DNA from: Lichenifustis flavocetrariae
GTDB lineage: Bacteria > Pseudomonadota > Alphaproteobacteria > Rhizobiales > Beijerinckiaceae
Assembly (NCBI RefSeq): GCF_026130545.1
Contig: NZ_JAMOIM010000009.1
Coordinates: forward strand, 124,001 to 188,000
Direction: 5' to 3'
DNA: 64,000 bases
The notes beneath the pieces were generated by a model, which was given only the letters and a program-made list of their open reading frames with translations, made no database searches and was not told the DNA's origin. Position numbers and translations under genes: made by a program. Positions 35,986-44,821 of this stretch are shown here, piece by piece; positions within the stretch are counted from its first letter, which is position 1; each line of letters starts with the position of its first letter.

Positions 35986-38900
35986 TTATTCGGCGGCTTC
36001 GCGATAAGGATCGGCGGCGGCGGCAGGTTCAGCCGTGGCGCCATGCGCGGATCCGCGTTCGCGGAACCCTTCGATGACGGCATAGAAGACCGGCACGAAG
36101 ATCAGGGTAAGGAATGTGGCGGCCAACATGCCGCCGAAGACGGTGGTGCCGATCGACTGGCGGCTTGCTGCACCGGCGCCGGTCGCGATCATGAGCGGAA
36201 GCACGCCGAGAATAAACGCGAAGGCCGTCATCAGGATCGGACGCAGGCGAAGTCGTCCAGCTTCCATGGCGGCTTCCACGATGCTCAAGCCCTCCTCGCG
36301 CCGGCGCTTGGCAAATTCGACGATCAGAATCGCATTCTTGGCCGAGAGGCCGATCAGCATCACGAAGCCGATCTGCGAATAGACGTCGATCTGCATCTGC
36401 CGGATGTACAGCGCGCCGAGCGCACCCGCGAGCGCAAGCGGCACGGCCAGCAGCACCATGAACGGCATGGACCAACTCTCGTATTGGGCCGCCAGGATCA
36501 GGAACACGAACACGATCGCGAGCCTGAAGATGATGCTTGCGGCGGACCCGGCCTTGAGCTCCTGGAAGGTGATGCCGGTCCATTCATAAGCAAAGTCGCG
36601 CGGCAAAACGTTCTGCGCCACGCGCTGCATCGCTGCGACCGCCTGACCTGAGCTGAAGCCCGCTGCCGGCGCGCCGTTGATCAACGCCGAACCGTAGCTG
36701 TTGTAATGCGGCACGGTCTCGGGTCCCACGATCGGCTTGAGGGAGCCCAACGTCGACAGAGGCACCATCCCACCGGTACTATTGCGAACATAGAGACGGG
36801 AGATATCCGTCGCATTGGCGCGCGCATCCTTGTCGGCCTGGATGGTCACCCGGAAGGTTCGCCCGAACATGTTGAAGTCATTCACATAGAGCGAACCGAG
36901 ATAGATCTGCAGGGTGCTGAAGACATCCGGCAGACTGAGACCCAGAAGCTTTGCTTTGTTACGGTCGAGATCGTAGTTGAACTGCGGTGTCGACGTGCTG
37001 AAGGACGAGAACAAGGCCTGCGGGTTCAATTCCGGTTGCTTTCGGGCTTCCGCCAGAAGGGCCTGTGTGGCGTCGTTCAATGCGACCGGACCACGGCCTG
37101 TCAGATCCTCGACCTGGAACTCGAAACCGCCGGTCGTGCCAAGACCAGGAATCGAGGGCGGATCGAAGCTCAACACGAAGGCGCCGGGGATGCCGAGGAG
37201 CTTCATGCGGACGGCCGACACAATGCGGGAGGCCATCTGCTCCGGTGGCCGCTCATCCCAGGGTTTAAGGATCGCGAACTCGACGGCCGAATTCGACTGC
37301 GCGGCATTGGTGAGGAAGTTGAGGCCACTGATCGAGCCGACAATGTCGACGCCGGGCTCGTTCTGCAAAACGTCGCGTACCTGTTTGGCCACCTCATCGG
37401 TGCGTTCCAGCGAGGCACCGTCCGGCCCTTGCACGACGACGAAGAAGTAGCCTTGGTCCTCGACCGGTAGGAATGTGCTCGGCAGCCTCGTCCAAAGCGA
37501 GTAGGTACCGAAGAGGCCCAGGGCAAAGAGCACCAGCAAGGCCCAACGGATCCGGATAAAGAACCGCACGAGACTGGAATAGGCATGCGACATCCAGTCG
37601 AAACCGGCATTGAACCAACGGAACAGAATGAACGGCTTGCCGTGCCGGTGTGTCAGGAAAGCCGCGCTGAGCGCCGGACTAAGTGTGAGCGAATTGAAGG
37701 CGGAAATTCCGACCGAGATCGCGATTGTCAATGCGAACTGGTTGTAGAGACGCCCGGCCACTCCAGGAATGAACGCGACCGGAACGAAAACGGCCATCAG
37801 CACCGCCGTCGTCGCTATGATCGGGCCCGTGACTTCCGCCATCGCCTTACGGGTGGCTTCCAATGGAGGCAGACCGGCTTCGAGCTGGCGCTCGACGTTC
37901 TCCACCACCACGATGGCGTCGTCGACCACAAGGCCGATCGCCAACACCATGCCGAGAAGGCTCAGCATGTTGAGCGAGAATCCCATCGCCATCATGACCG
38001 CCAAGGTCGCCACAAGGGAGACCGGTATCGCGATCGTCGGAATGATTGTGGTGCGCCAGCTCTGCAGGAAGATGAAGACGACCAGAACAACGAGAATGAG
38101 CGCTTCGCCGAGCGTGATCACCACATCGTGCATGGAGGCCGACACGAAACGTGTCGTGTCGTAATGCATCGCATAGGCGATACCTTTCGGAAACCGCTTG
38201 GCCAGTTCGTCCATCTTGGCCTTCACGCCCGCCTGCAGCGCCAACGCGTTCGACCCGGGGGTCTGATACACAGCCAGCACCACCGTCGGATCCTTGCCGA
38301 AGAAGGCCGAGGAGGCATATTGCAGCGCGCCCAATTCAATGCGCGCGACATCGCGGAGCCGTACCACCGACCCATTCGCGGGGTTGGCCCGAACCACAAT
38401 GTCACCGAACTCAGCCGGATCGCTGAGTCGTCCGACAGCATTGACCTGCATCTCGAAGGCCGTGCCCTTTGGGGCCGGCGACTGGCCGATTTTGCCGGCC
38501 GCGACCTGGACGTTCTGCTCGGCGATCGCGCTTTGCACGTCGGTTGCCGTAATACCCAGATCGGACAGCCTGTCAGGGTCGAGCCAGACGCGCATCGAAT
38601 AGCGTCGCTCGCCGAAAATGTTGACGTCGCCGACCCCGGGGAGCCGCTTGAGCGGATCGACGATCTGGAGATAGGCGTAGTTGCTCAGCGCCACAGGATC
38701 GACGGACCCGTCCGGCGAGGTGAGGTTCACAATAAGAACGAAGTTCGGGTTCTGTTTTTTGATCGTCACACCAGCCTGGTTGACGATCGGAGGTAATGAC
38801 GAAGCTGCCTGAGCGACCCTGTTTTGAACATCGACCGCCGCTATGGCCAGAGGGTAGCCAACGTCGAATGTCACCGTGATTGTCGAGGAGCCGTCGTTCG

Positions 38901-39147
38901 AGCTCGACGACGCCATGTAGGTCATCCCGGCGACACCATTGATCTGCTGCTCAAGCGGCGTCGTGACTGTATCAGCCACAACCTGCGCGCTGGCACCGGG
39001 ATAAACCGCGCTCACGACCACTTGGGGCGGGGTGACATCGGGAAATTGCGAGACGGGCAGAAGCACATAGGCGATCGCCCCAGCCAGCACCATGATGATG
39101 GCGACCGCTGAGGCGAAGATGGGGCGCTGCGTAAAGAAGGCGATCAT
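35986..39147 (-). CDS. RND multidrug efflux permease (HAE-1 family)
   Basis: A 1053-residue inner-membrane pump with twelve predicted membrane segments. It begins MIAFFTQRPIFASAVAIIMV. The proton-relay aspartate pair is in GLVVDDAIVVVENVER and the relay lysine in GLSAKNAILIVEFAKRR. The docking and pore domains contain typical segments (FPDVTPPQVVVSAVYPGASA). It exports hydrophobic drugs or detergents using the proton gradient. The ATG at 39147 overlaps the stop of a small upstream gene (ATGA); a longer start at 39213 would add 22 unconserved residues. Confidence 0.95.
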   Translation of the reverse strand: MIAFFTQRPIFASAVAIIMVLAGAIAYVLLPVSQFPDVTPPQVVVSAVYPGASAQVVADTVTTPLEQQINGVAGMTYMASSSSNDGSSTITVTFDVGYPLAIAAVDVQNRVAQAASSLPPIVNQAGVTIKKQNPNFVLIVNLTSPDGSVDPVALSNYAYLQIVDPLKRLPGVGDVNIFGERRYSMRVWLDPDRLSDLGITATDVQSAIAEQNVQVAAGKIGQSPAPKGTAFEMQVNAVGRLSDPAEFGDIVVRANPANGSVVRLRDVARIELGALQYASSAFFGKDPTVVLAVYQTPGSNALALQAGVKAKMDELAKRFPKGIAYAMHYDTTRFVSASMHDVVITLGEALILVVLVVFIFLQSWRTTIIPTIAIPVSLVATLAVMMAMGFSLNMLSLLGMVLAIGLVVDDAIVVVENVERQLEAGLPPLEATRKAMAEVTGPIIATTAVLMAVFVPVAFIPGVAGRLYNQFALTIAISVGISAFNSLTLSPALSAAFLTHRHGKPFILFRWFNAGFDWMSHAYSSLVRFFIRIRWALLVLFALGLFGTYSLWTRLPSTFLPVEDQGYFFVVVQGPDGASLERTDEVAKQVRDVLQNEPGVDIVGSISGLNFLTNAAQSNSAVEFAILKPWDERPPEQMASRIVSAVRMKLLGIPGAFVLSFDPPSIPGLGTTGGFEFQVEDLTGRGPVALNDATQALLAEARKQPELNPQALFSSFSTSTPQFNYDLDRNKAKLLGLSLPDVFSTLQIYLGSLYVNDFNMFGRTFRVTIQADKDARANATDISRLYVRNSTGGMVPLSTLGSLKPIVGPETVPHYNSYGSALINGAPAAGFSSGQAVAAMQRVAQNVLPRDFAYEWTGITFQELKAGSAASIIFRLAIVFVFLILAAQYESWSMPFMVLLAVPLALAGALGALYIRQMQIDVYSQIGFVMLIGLSAKNAILIVEFAKRRREEGLSIVEAAMEAGRLRLRPILMTAFAFILGVLPLMIATGAGAASRQSIGTTVFGGMLAATFLTLIFVPVFYAVIEGFRERGSAHGATAEPAAAADPYREAAE

Positions 39148-39365
39148 GCGAGGCAGGGATCCCGATCGGCGCCGCAGATCTGGCGCGGTAGAAAGGCCGT
39201 CATCGCAGCCCACTTGCGTTGCGGAGCGGGCTCGATCCGACGCGCAGTCGCGCGAAGCAGCGTCTCCAAATCGCGTGGGTTCACCCGATCGGCCTTCATG
39301 GCCGCAAGAATGATAGGATCTGCCAGCACGCTTTCGATCGTCAGGTCTCGGCTCTCGGGGCTCAT
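39144..39365 (-). CDS. small leader protein coupled to the RND pump
   Basis: A 73-residue protein beginning MSPESRDLTIESVLADPIIL and running AAMKADRVNPRDLETLLRAT. No membrane segment or signal peptide. An ideal AGGAGG six bases before the ATG at 39365 and the 4-bp ATGA overlap with the permease start show it is truly translated and feeds ribosomes to the pump gene. I do not recognise the family; it could be a small cytoplasmic regulator or simply a translational coupler. Confidence 0.75.
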   Translation of the reverse strand: MSPESRDLTIESVLADPIILAAMKADRVNPRDLETLLRATARRIEPAPQRKWAAMTAFLPRQICGADRDPCLA

Positions 39366-39455
39366 GGTGCCTCCTCGTCGAGTGTCTCGCGACACCCTAT
39401 CTTCACTGTTCTTTCCGGCTCTGCACTCCGCTCGTTGACCAAGCAGAAGACGCAT

Positions 39456-39496
39456 GTTACCGGTCAGTAACGGGACCAGAGTTACCGGTCAGTAAC
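39456..39496. promoter_or_regulatory. pair of identical TetR-type operators
   Basis: The 16-mer GTTACCGGTCAGTAAC occurs twice, at 39456-39471 and 39481-39496, 25 bp apart. Each copy has GTTAC/GTAAC arms around a 6-bp centre. The pair lies between the divergent tetR-like gene and the RND pump leader gene, where an autoregulated TetR repressor should bind. The second copy ends 16 bp before the regulator's start. Confidence 0.85.
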
Positions 39497-39512
39497 ATCA
39501 ACGTCAAGAGCC

Positions 39513-40127
39513 ATGAGCGAGAAATCTCCAGTCCTTAATGCCCCAGTTCAGTCATGCCGTATCTCGCGACCCCGTGAGCGAATAGTAGCGACCGCACGCG
39601 ACCTCTTTCACAAATTCGGCATCCGAAGCATCGGGGTGGACACGATCGCCGAGGCCGCCGGTACCAACAAGATGACGCTGTACCGCCACTTTGGCTCGAA
39701 GGACGATCTCATCTGCGAGTGCCTCCAGGAGGTCGCGCGCGATGTCGAAACGATGTGGGGCGAGATCACGGCATCGAACCCAAACGACCCGCGTGCGCAG
39801 TTGCAAGAATGGGTGCGGCGTAGCGCCGAATGTGTCGTGAACGATGGACGCGGCTGCGATTTAGCCAATGCCGCCGTCGAACTGACGGAGGCCGACCACC
39901 CGGCCCGTAAAGTGATCGAGGGTGTCAAACGGACGTACTATATCCATTTGGTCGATCTTTGTCGGGCCGTGGGTGTCGCCCAGCCCGAACTCCTTGCCGA
40001 TGCATTGTCTCTGCTGTTCGAAGGCGCCCGTGTCAGCCGGCAGAGTGTCGGAGCGGAAGGGCCTAGTGCCCGCTTCGTGCGAATGAGTGAAGCTGTGATC
40101 TCCGCCTTTGCGGATCGGACCCACTGA
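39513..40127 (+). CDS. TetR/AcrR family transcriptional regulator
   Basis: A 204-residue regulator. The helix-turn-helix lies near residues 35-65 (IRSIGVDTIAEAAGTNKMTL, then YRHFGSKDDLICECL). The C-terminal ligand domain has cysteines at GRGCDLANA and no recognised ligand motif. It is divergent from the RND pump, and two identical palindromic operators fill the space between them. It most likely represses both itself and the pump until a toxic ligand binds. Confidence 0.92.
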   Translation: MSEKSPVLNAPVQSCRISRPRERIVATARDLFHKFGIRSIGVDTIAEAAGTNKMTLYRHFGSKDDLICECLQEVARDVETMWGEITASNPNDPRAQLQEWVRRSAECVVNDGRGCDLANAAVELTEADHPARKVIEGVKRTYYIHLVDLCRAVGVAQPELLADALSLLFEGARVSRQSVGAEGPSARFVRMSEAVISAFADRTH

Positions 40128-40221
40128 AGTCGCAGCCACACTGGCGACGCTTAGCAACTCCTCAGATTCAAGCTGGTCCAGAACAAGCTTCGTGCCATCC
40201 CCAGGATTTGCCGTCCGCGGC

Positions 40222-41646
40222 TTAGGCCTCCACGCCTGCAGATTCCACTGCGCGCTCGGCCTGTTCTAAACGAGGCTCCTCAGTCACCTTCTCGGCCGCC
40301 AAAGCGGGCGTGCTCCTGCTCGCTAACGAGACGGGGCGATGCTCCTGCTCAAGAAAAAGCTGGTCTTGTGGCGTCTCCCACACAAAGGCATCGATCCGTC
40401 CTGTCACAGGCGAGACCGGCGCCCAGGTGTTTGACACCACACCATCCGCAATCCAGGCGGGATCCCGTGCACCTCGGGACGCGCGCTGTAGCCATTCGAG
40501 CAGCGCGCCCGTCTCGCCATTCTCCGCCTCTTCAATGTCAGCCATCGTGAGGCATGTGCGGCGTGTTGGCCGCCCAGCTTCAGGGTCAATAAGCGGAGCC
40601 ATGACGGCCCGAGCCATGGCAATTTCGCGAGCGTCGAGCGCGGCTTGAGCCATAACCAGGCGGCTCTCTACCGCATGGGGCGCGCAACGCGCCAAAGCCT
40701 CCGCTCGCGACAAGCGATCGGCCGCGGAATCGCCGGGCCGCACCTGCAGATAGACATTGGCAAGATCAGGATGCTGGATCGCGCTGTATGCGGTCTCGAT
40801 GATCTTGGTCGCCTTTCGAACCTCACCTTTTCGCGCCAGCAGACGTCCTGCAACCACCGCGGCGGGAACGAGGGTGGGCGCGAGTTTCAGCGCATCCTTG
40901 GCTGCATCGAGTGCTTCCTCAGGGTTGCGATCGGCCACATCAATCGCCAAAGCTGCGAGCAAGACCGCGCGGAGGCGATTTCCCGTGAGCCGATCTGTGA
41001 TGCGGCCCCCGACATTTCGATCGACAAGCCGGAGCGCCGCTGCCCAATCGCCCTGCGCGGCCCGAGCTTGAAGCACAGCCGTCGCAGACCAGGGAAGGGT
41101 GGCGATCTTCTGAGCGGCCTCGGCATGCGCCAGGGCGGCTGAGGGGTCTTTTCGCCGGACGGCTTCCATGTAAAGGCCCCGCAAGGCAAGCGTCCGGGTT
41201 TCCGGATGCTCCAACATGGCCGTGAAGACTTGTTCGGCCTGCTCCCGATCCCCAGACAATTGGGCCGACTGGGCCTTGAGAAGAAGAGCCATCGGATCGC
41301 CACGAAGCAACCGCGACGCCTCGCTGGCATGCCGCCGCGCGTTGTCGGCGTCGCCGGAGCCTACCGCGACCATGCCGCGCGACAAGGCGGCATAGCCCCG
41401 CTGCCGGCGCCGAGTCGCCGAAGCGATCGACATCAGCGATGGAACCCGCAGGACAAACCGAAGCACAGTCCACACAACGAGCAGAACGGCTGCGGCGGCC
41501 AGAAGAGCCACAAGCCCGAACAAGGTCGAGAAAACATACTCCTGACCACCAAACGTTATGGCGACCGTACCGGGATGATCGGCCAGCCAGCTCGCCCCAA
41601 AGGCGAGCAAGAGGATGACCGCCAGGAAGATCAATACACGGATCAT
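40222..41646 (-). CDS. hemY: HemY family protein (TPR, inner membrane)
   Basis: A 474-residue protein. Two N-terminal membrane helices (MIRVLIFLAVILLLAFGASW; LFGLVALLAAAAVLLVVWTV) precede a HemY_N region and a long run of TPR-like helices (GDREQAEQVFTAMLEHPETR and similar). It ends with VSNTWAPVSPVTGRIDAFVW, conserved in alphaproteobacterial HemY. Despite the name its enzyme role in haem synthesis is not established; it may scaffold the pathway. The upstream gene is a Mic60-like protein, its usual neighbour. ATG 41646 is preferred over 41658. Confidence 0.88.
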   Translation of the reverse strand: MIRVLIFLAVILLLAFGASWLADHPGTVAITFGGQEYVFSTLFGLVALLAAAAVLLVVWTVLRFVLRVPSLMSIASATRRRQRGYAALSRGMVAVGSGDADNARRHASEASRLLRGDPMALLLKAQSAQLSGDREQAEQVFTAMLEHPETRTLALRGLYMEAVRRKDPSAALAHAEAAQKIATLPWSATAVLQARAAQGDWAAALRLVDRNVGGRITDRLTGNRLRAVLLAALAIDVADRNPEEALDAAKDALKLAPTLVPAAVVAGRLLARKGEVRKATKIIETAYSAIQHPDLANVYLQVRPGDSAADRLSRAEALARCAPHAVESRLVMAQAALDAREIAMARAVMAPLIDPEAGRPTRRTCLTMADIEEAENGETGALLEWLQRASRGARDPAWIADGVVSNTWAPVSPVTGRIDAFVWETPQDQLFLEQEHRPVSLASRSTPALAAEKVTEEPRLEQAERAVESAGVEA

Positions 41647-41755
41647 CGGCCGGAACACCTTTTCCCTATGGCCCCAACGCGGCCGTGCCGTTTCATAACG
41701 CGGAACCGACTAATGATCGTCTGTCCACTTTCCACCTGAGACTGACGGCAGACCG

Positions 41756-43210
41756 TCATCCGCGGGGCGCCATCGCTCCAATCGCATTGGCCGCAATGGC
41801 CTTCGCGGCATTCTCGGCTTCAAGGCGAAGCCTGATCCGGTCAGCCAATCCATTGGCGACGGTTCGAGAGGTCTCGGGCAACTTCTGCAATTCGGCCAAG
41901 GCCATCGACAAATCGTCATGGCCAATATCGTCGCTCATCCGGGCCACGATCGCCGAAGGCGTATCGCCGGCAATCGAGCCAAGCGGACGCACCTGCACAA
42001 GCTGGCTCGCCCCTGACATGATGCGATCGAGGTAGGAACCGGTCGGCGGCGATGCGCCTTTGGCCACAATTCGATCTCGAAGTCCGGCGAGTTCCGCCTG
42101 CAAATCCTGGAGTCCGGGAGCCCCGCTCGCCGCTACCGTCTGCAACGGAGCTAGCTTGGATGGATCGGCACCAAGAACCTGGAGAGCCTTGAATTCCTGA
42201 GGGAAGGCTTGGCCGGTCTCGATCGCGGCCACGATGGCCTGGGCCGTTACGGCCATCGGTGCGGCTTGGCGCTCAGCTACCCGCTGCGGCGACTTGGACG
42301 AGTTTACCTCCGCCTCGACAGGCTTCAGACGGGATTCCAATGCATCGACCTTCGAAGTCAACGGCCCGAGATCGACGCGCGGGATGGCGCTGACCGTATT
42401 CTGCAAGGCGGACACCCGCTGATCCACCTCACCCAGGTGTACATCGATCTTGCCGATTTGAGCGTCGATACGGTCGGTCTCCGGCTTAGGCAAGGCTGCC
42501 AAAGCCGACTGAACACCGGCGACGGCAGATTTCAACTCACCGGTTTGTGCCTCGACTTTGTCGAGCTGGGCCGAGGTGCCAAAGGGCGTCGATTCAAAAC
42601 CATCGACACGCTTGGAGAGCGATCCCAGCGTCTCATGAGCTTGCGCCTGCGCCGACTCAAGGGTCGAGATCCGCTGGCTGATCTCGGTCATGTCGGAAGA
42701 AGGACGGGCCTCCAACCCAGCCAGTCTGGATTGGAGATCCGCAACTTGGGACCGATCATTCGACACCTGATAGAGCAGGTAAATTACCGCCGCCAGAAGC
42801 ACCAGGAACGCCACCGTCGCGAGCGCAGGCACCAATGGGCGCCCCTGCTCGCCCAACGAAGGTTCGCCCAACCCTCCGATAGACGTCGTGTCGGACGCCA
42901 TTGTTTCGGCCGGGCGATCAAATTCTGCAGTGGGGTCTGATCCACCCCCGGTCAGGAACTCATCCGCGCGTGTGGAGGGTTCCGACTCGCCCGTGACTGG
43001 CGGTGTGATGACCTCGTCGACAACAGTCGGCGGCACATCCAAGTGGGATTTTGAACTGTCGAACGCCGGGGTCTCGGCCGTCTCGATGGGCGGAGAAGAC
43101 ACCTCGGTCGCCTTGCCTTCGATCACGGGCGCATCCCGCCGCATCTGACGCGTGGCATCTCGGCGGCCGGACCTGGAGCGCTCCTCCCGACGTTCGTCCT
43201 CCTCGCCCAT
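41756..43210 (-). CDS. mitofilin/Mic60-like inner-membrane protein (COG4223)
   Basis: A 484-residue protein. The first 120 residues are charged and disordered, then a single membrane helix (PALATVAFLVLLAAVIYLLY) leads to a long periplasmic coiled coil with regular VxxLxxR patterns. The C-terminal domain (PLGSIAGDTPSAIVARMSDD, then LADRIRLRLEAENAAKAIAA) resembles the mitofilin domain. Alphaproteobacterial Mic60 shapes intracytoplasmic membranes, is usually encoded beside hemY, and links to outer-membrane partners. The expected hemC/hemD genes upstream are absent here. Confidence 0.85.
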   Translation of the reverse strand: MGEEDERREERSRSGRRDATRQMRRDAPVIEGKATEVSSPPIETAETPAFDSSKSHLDVPPTVVDEVITPPVTGESEPSTRADEFLTGGGSDPTAEFDRPAETMASDTTSIGGLGEPSLGEQGRPLVPALATVAFLVLLAAVIYLLYQVSNDRSQVADLQSRLAGLEARPSSDMTEISQRISTLESAQAQAHETLGSLSKRVDGFESTPFGTSAQLDKVEAQTGELKSAVAGVQSALAALPKPETDRIDAQIGKIDVHLGEVDQRVSALQNTVSAIPRVDLGPLTSKVDALESRLKPVEAEVNSSKSPQRVAERQAAPMAVTAQAIVAAIETGQAFPQEFKALQVLGADPSKLAPLQTVAASGAPGLQDLQAELAGLRDRIVAKGASPPTGSYLDRIMSGASQLVQVRPLGSIAGDTPSAIVARMSDDIGHDDLSMALAELQKLPETSRTVANGLADRIRLRLEAENAAKAIAANAIGAMAPRG

Positions 43211-43416
43211 GCCTACTCTTCTCCTCTCGAACTTCCAAGACTGCCCAGAGCTGATCTTGGGGCGGTCCGATCAAAAAGCCAGCCTCGCGTTTCCAGCGCT
43301 GCCGCCATTCTTTCCTAGGCCCTATGCACCCACGCGGCGCCCCAGGAAAGTGTTTTCGAAAAGCGGCAGCATGAAGGAGCCTCGAAACATGGGCTGAAGG
43401 GTAAGATCAGGAGTCT

Positions 43417-43890
43417 TCAGTGGCAACCATTTGTGGCGTTTGGAGGAACCGTGCCGGTCGAGTCGAGCAGAGCTTCCCTTTTGAGCACACCGGGGAATTG
43501 ATGACCTGAACTCCCCCAAAGTGCTTCGGCTGTTTCGCAAGCCTCCTTTTGGCGGCCCATAAACCTAGCATTCCACGCCTTGACGAAGTTGTTGGTCGCC
43601 CGGTGTTTGTCCATCAGGTAGAGCGTCCAATAGAGGTTGGTGGCGTAAGACGAGTTGCCGGTATCCTGGCTGAGATCGACGAGTTTCGCGTTCAACTCCC
43701 GACTATCGAGCTTGAGGTTGCAAGCGGATGCGAGGACAGGGAGCACTTGCACCCAGCCGGCCGACAAGGCTCCATTTCGATCGAGCGAGGACCAGAATCC
43801 GGAGGACACATCCGGACGGGCTTCTACAGGGGCAGGGGAAATTGGCAGCACGAAAGAAAGGGCAGCTGCAGCGAGGGTTAGCCGATTCAT
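43417..43890 (-). CDS. secreted protein of unknown function
   Basis: A 157-residue exported protein. The signal peptide runs MNRLTLAAAALSFVLPISPA with a cut near VEA. The mature part has three cysteines (ASACNLKL, KEACETAEA, TNGCH) and a tryptophan/tyrosine-rich middle (NSSYATNLYWTLYLMDK). I do not recognise the family. It is flanked by spacers of about 200 bp on both sides, so it looks like a single-gene unit. Confidence 0.65.
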   Translation of the reverse strand: MNRLTLAAAALSFVLPISPAPVEARPDVSSGFWSSLDRNGALSAGWVQVLPVLASACNLKLDSRELNAKLVDLSQDTGNSSYATNLYWTLYLMDKHRATNNFVKAWNARFMGRQKEACETAEALWGSSGHQFPGVLKREALLDSTGTVPPNATNGCH

Positions 43891-44104
43891 GATTTCACTC
43901 CAAAATCAGATCGGTGCCCCCACACCTTCTAGGGATCTAACGCGTCATTCCCCCGCGGCAAGGCCGGGAGACGTTGGGCTGAGCCAAACTCGCTGCGCTA
44001 GACGCACCAAGCCAGCGTACCTAGATCCCTGCAGCTGGCGAGCAACTATTGCGCCCAGTCCTTGCGCCTTCAGCAAGGGCACTGTTGGCGCACGCATCGT
44101 TGTT

Positions 44105-44821
44105 TTAAGGAGTGATTTCCCAACTTATCCGCACCCGCGCTTCAAGTGTCTGCGTGCCGGGCGAGAGTGGCACCGATGCGGCATCGGACGCGGCGGCAGT
44201 TGATTTCATCGCGCGAAAAACGGGCGCAGGAGAAGCGGACTCGGGCATGATCTGGAGGATACGGCCAAGCTTCACGCCTGCCGCACCGGTATAAACGCGC
44301 GCTTTCGAAAACGCATCTCGCGTTGCATCGGCCCGCAGCTTGTCGAGCATCGCCTCGGGATGTTCAACGACGAACTCGACCCCCTCCAGGTTATTTGCAC
44401 CCTTCCCGACAAGGCGACCGATGATCCCACCCACTTTCGGAAGATCCCGCAGACGGAGAATGATGCGATTGCTGGCCGTGAATCCCTTTATCTTGGCCCC
44501 GTCTCGCTGATCGAAGACCGGCGTGAGGCTGGTCTGCGAGGTCTGGATGTCCGCAGCCGCAATTCCTTCGGATCGGACCTGGTCGAGCATCGCCGCCGCC
44601 GCAGCGTTGTTGTCGGAAGCGGCGTCGCCCGCAAGAGGCCGGGCAGTGGACACGCCCAGCGTCACAAAGGCGAGATCCGGAGTGACCTCGGCGGACGCAC
44701 TCCCGTCCACGATGATGGAGGGAGTGTCACGCGACGGCGATCCATCCTGCGCCAGCGCCATGTTGTTCAGACCGACAGTGACCACCAGCCCAAAGACGAG
44801 GCCACTGAACAGCCCGCGCAT
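44105..44821 (-). CDS. SIMPL domain-containing exported protein (DUF541)
   Basis: A 238-residue protein with a signal peptide (MRGLFSGLVFGLVVTVGLNN, cut near ALA). The mature part matches the SIMPL/DUF541 fold: IIVDGSASAEVTPDLAFVTL, then DIQTSQTSLTPVFDQRDGAK, and the closing VRISWEI. E. coli YggE and BP26 of Brucella are relatives; they form large oligomers in the periplasm, linked to oxidative stress. The gene begins right after the asd stop (no gap), so it is co-transcribed with asd. Confidence 0.88.
   Translation of the reverse strand: MRGLFSGLVFGLVVTVGLNNMALAQDGSPSRDTPSIIVDGSASAEVTPDLAFVTLGVSTARPLAGDAASDNNAAAAAMLDQVRSEGIAAADIQTSQTSLTPVFDQRDGAKIKGFTASNRIILRLRDLPKVGGIIGRLVGKGANNLEGVEFVVEHPEAMLDKLRADATRDAFSKARVYTGAAGVKLGRILQIMPESASPAPVFRAMKSTAAASDAASVPLSPGTQTLEARVRISWEITP

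Noticed and set aside
37585..38796. 403-residue plus-strand open frame
   Set aside because: Antisense to the RND permease; composition is rich in histidine and arginine as expected for a shadow of GC-rich coding DNA.
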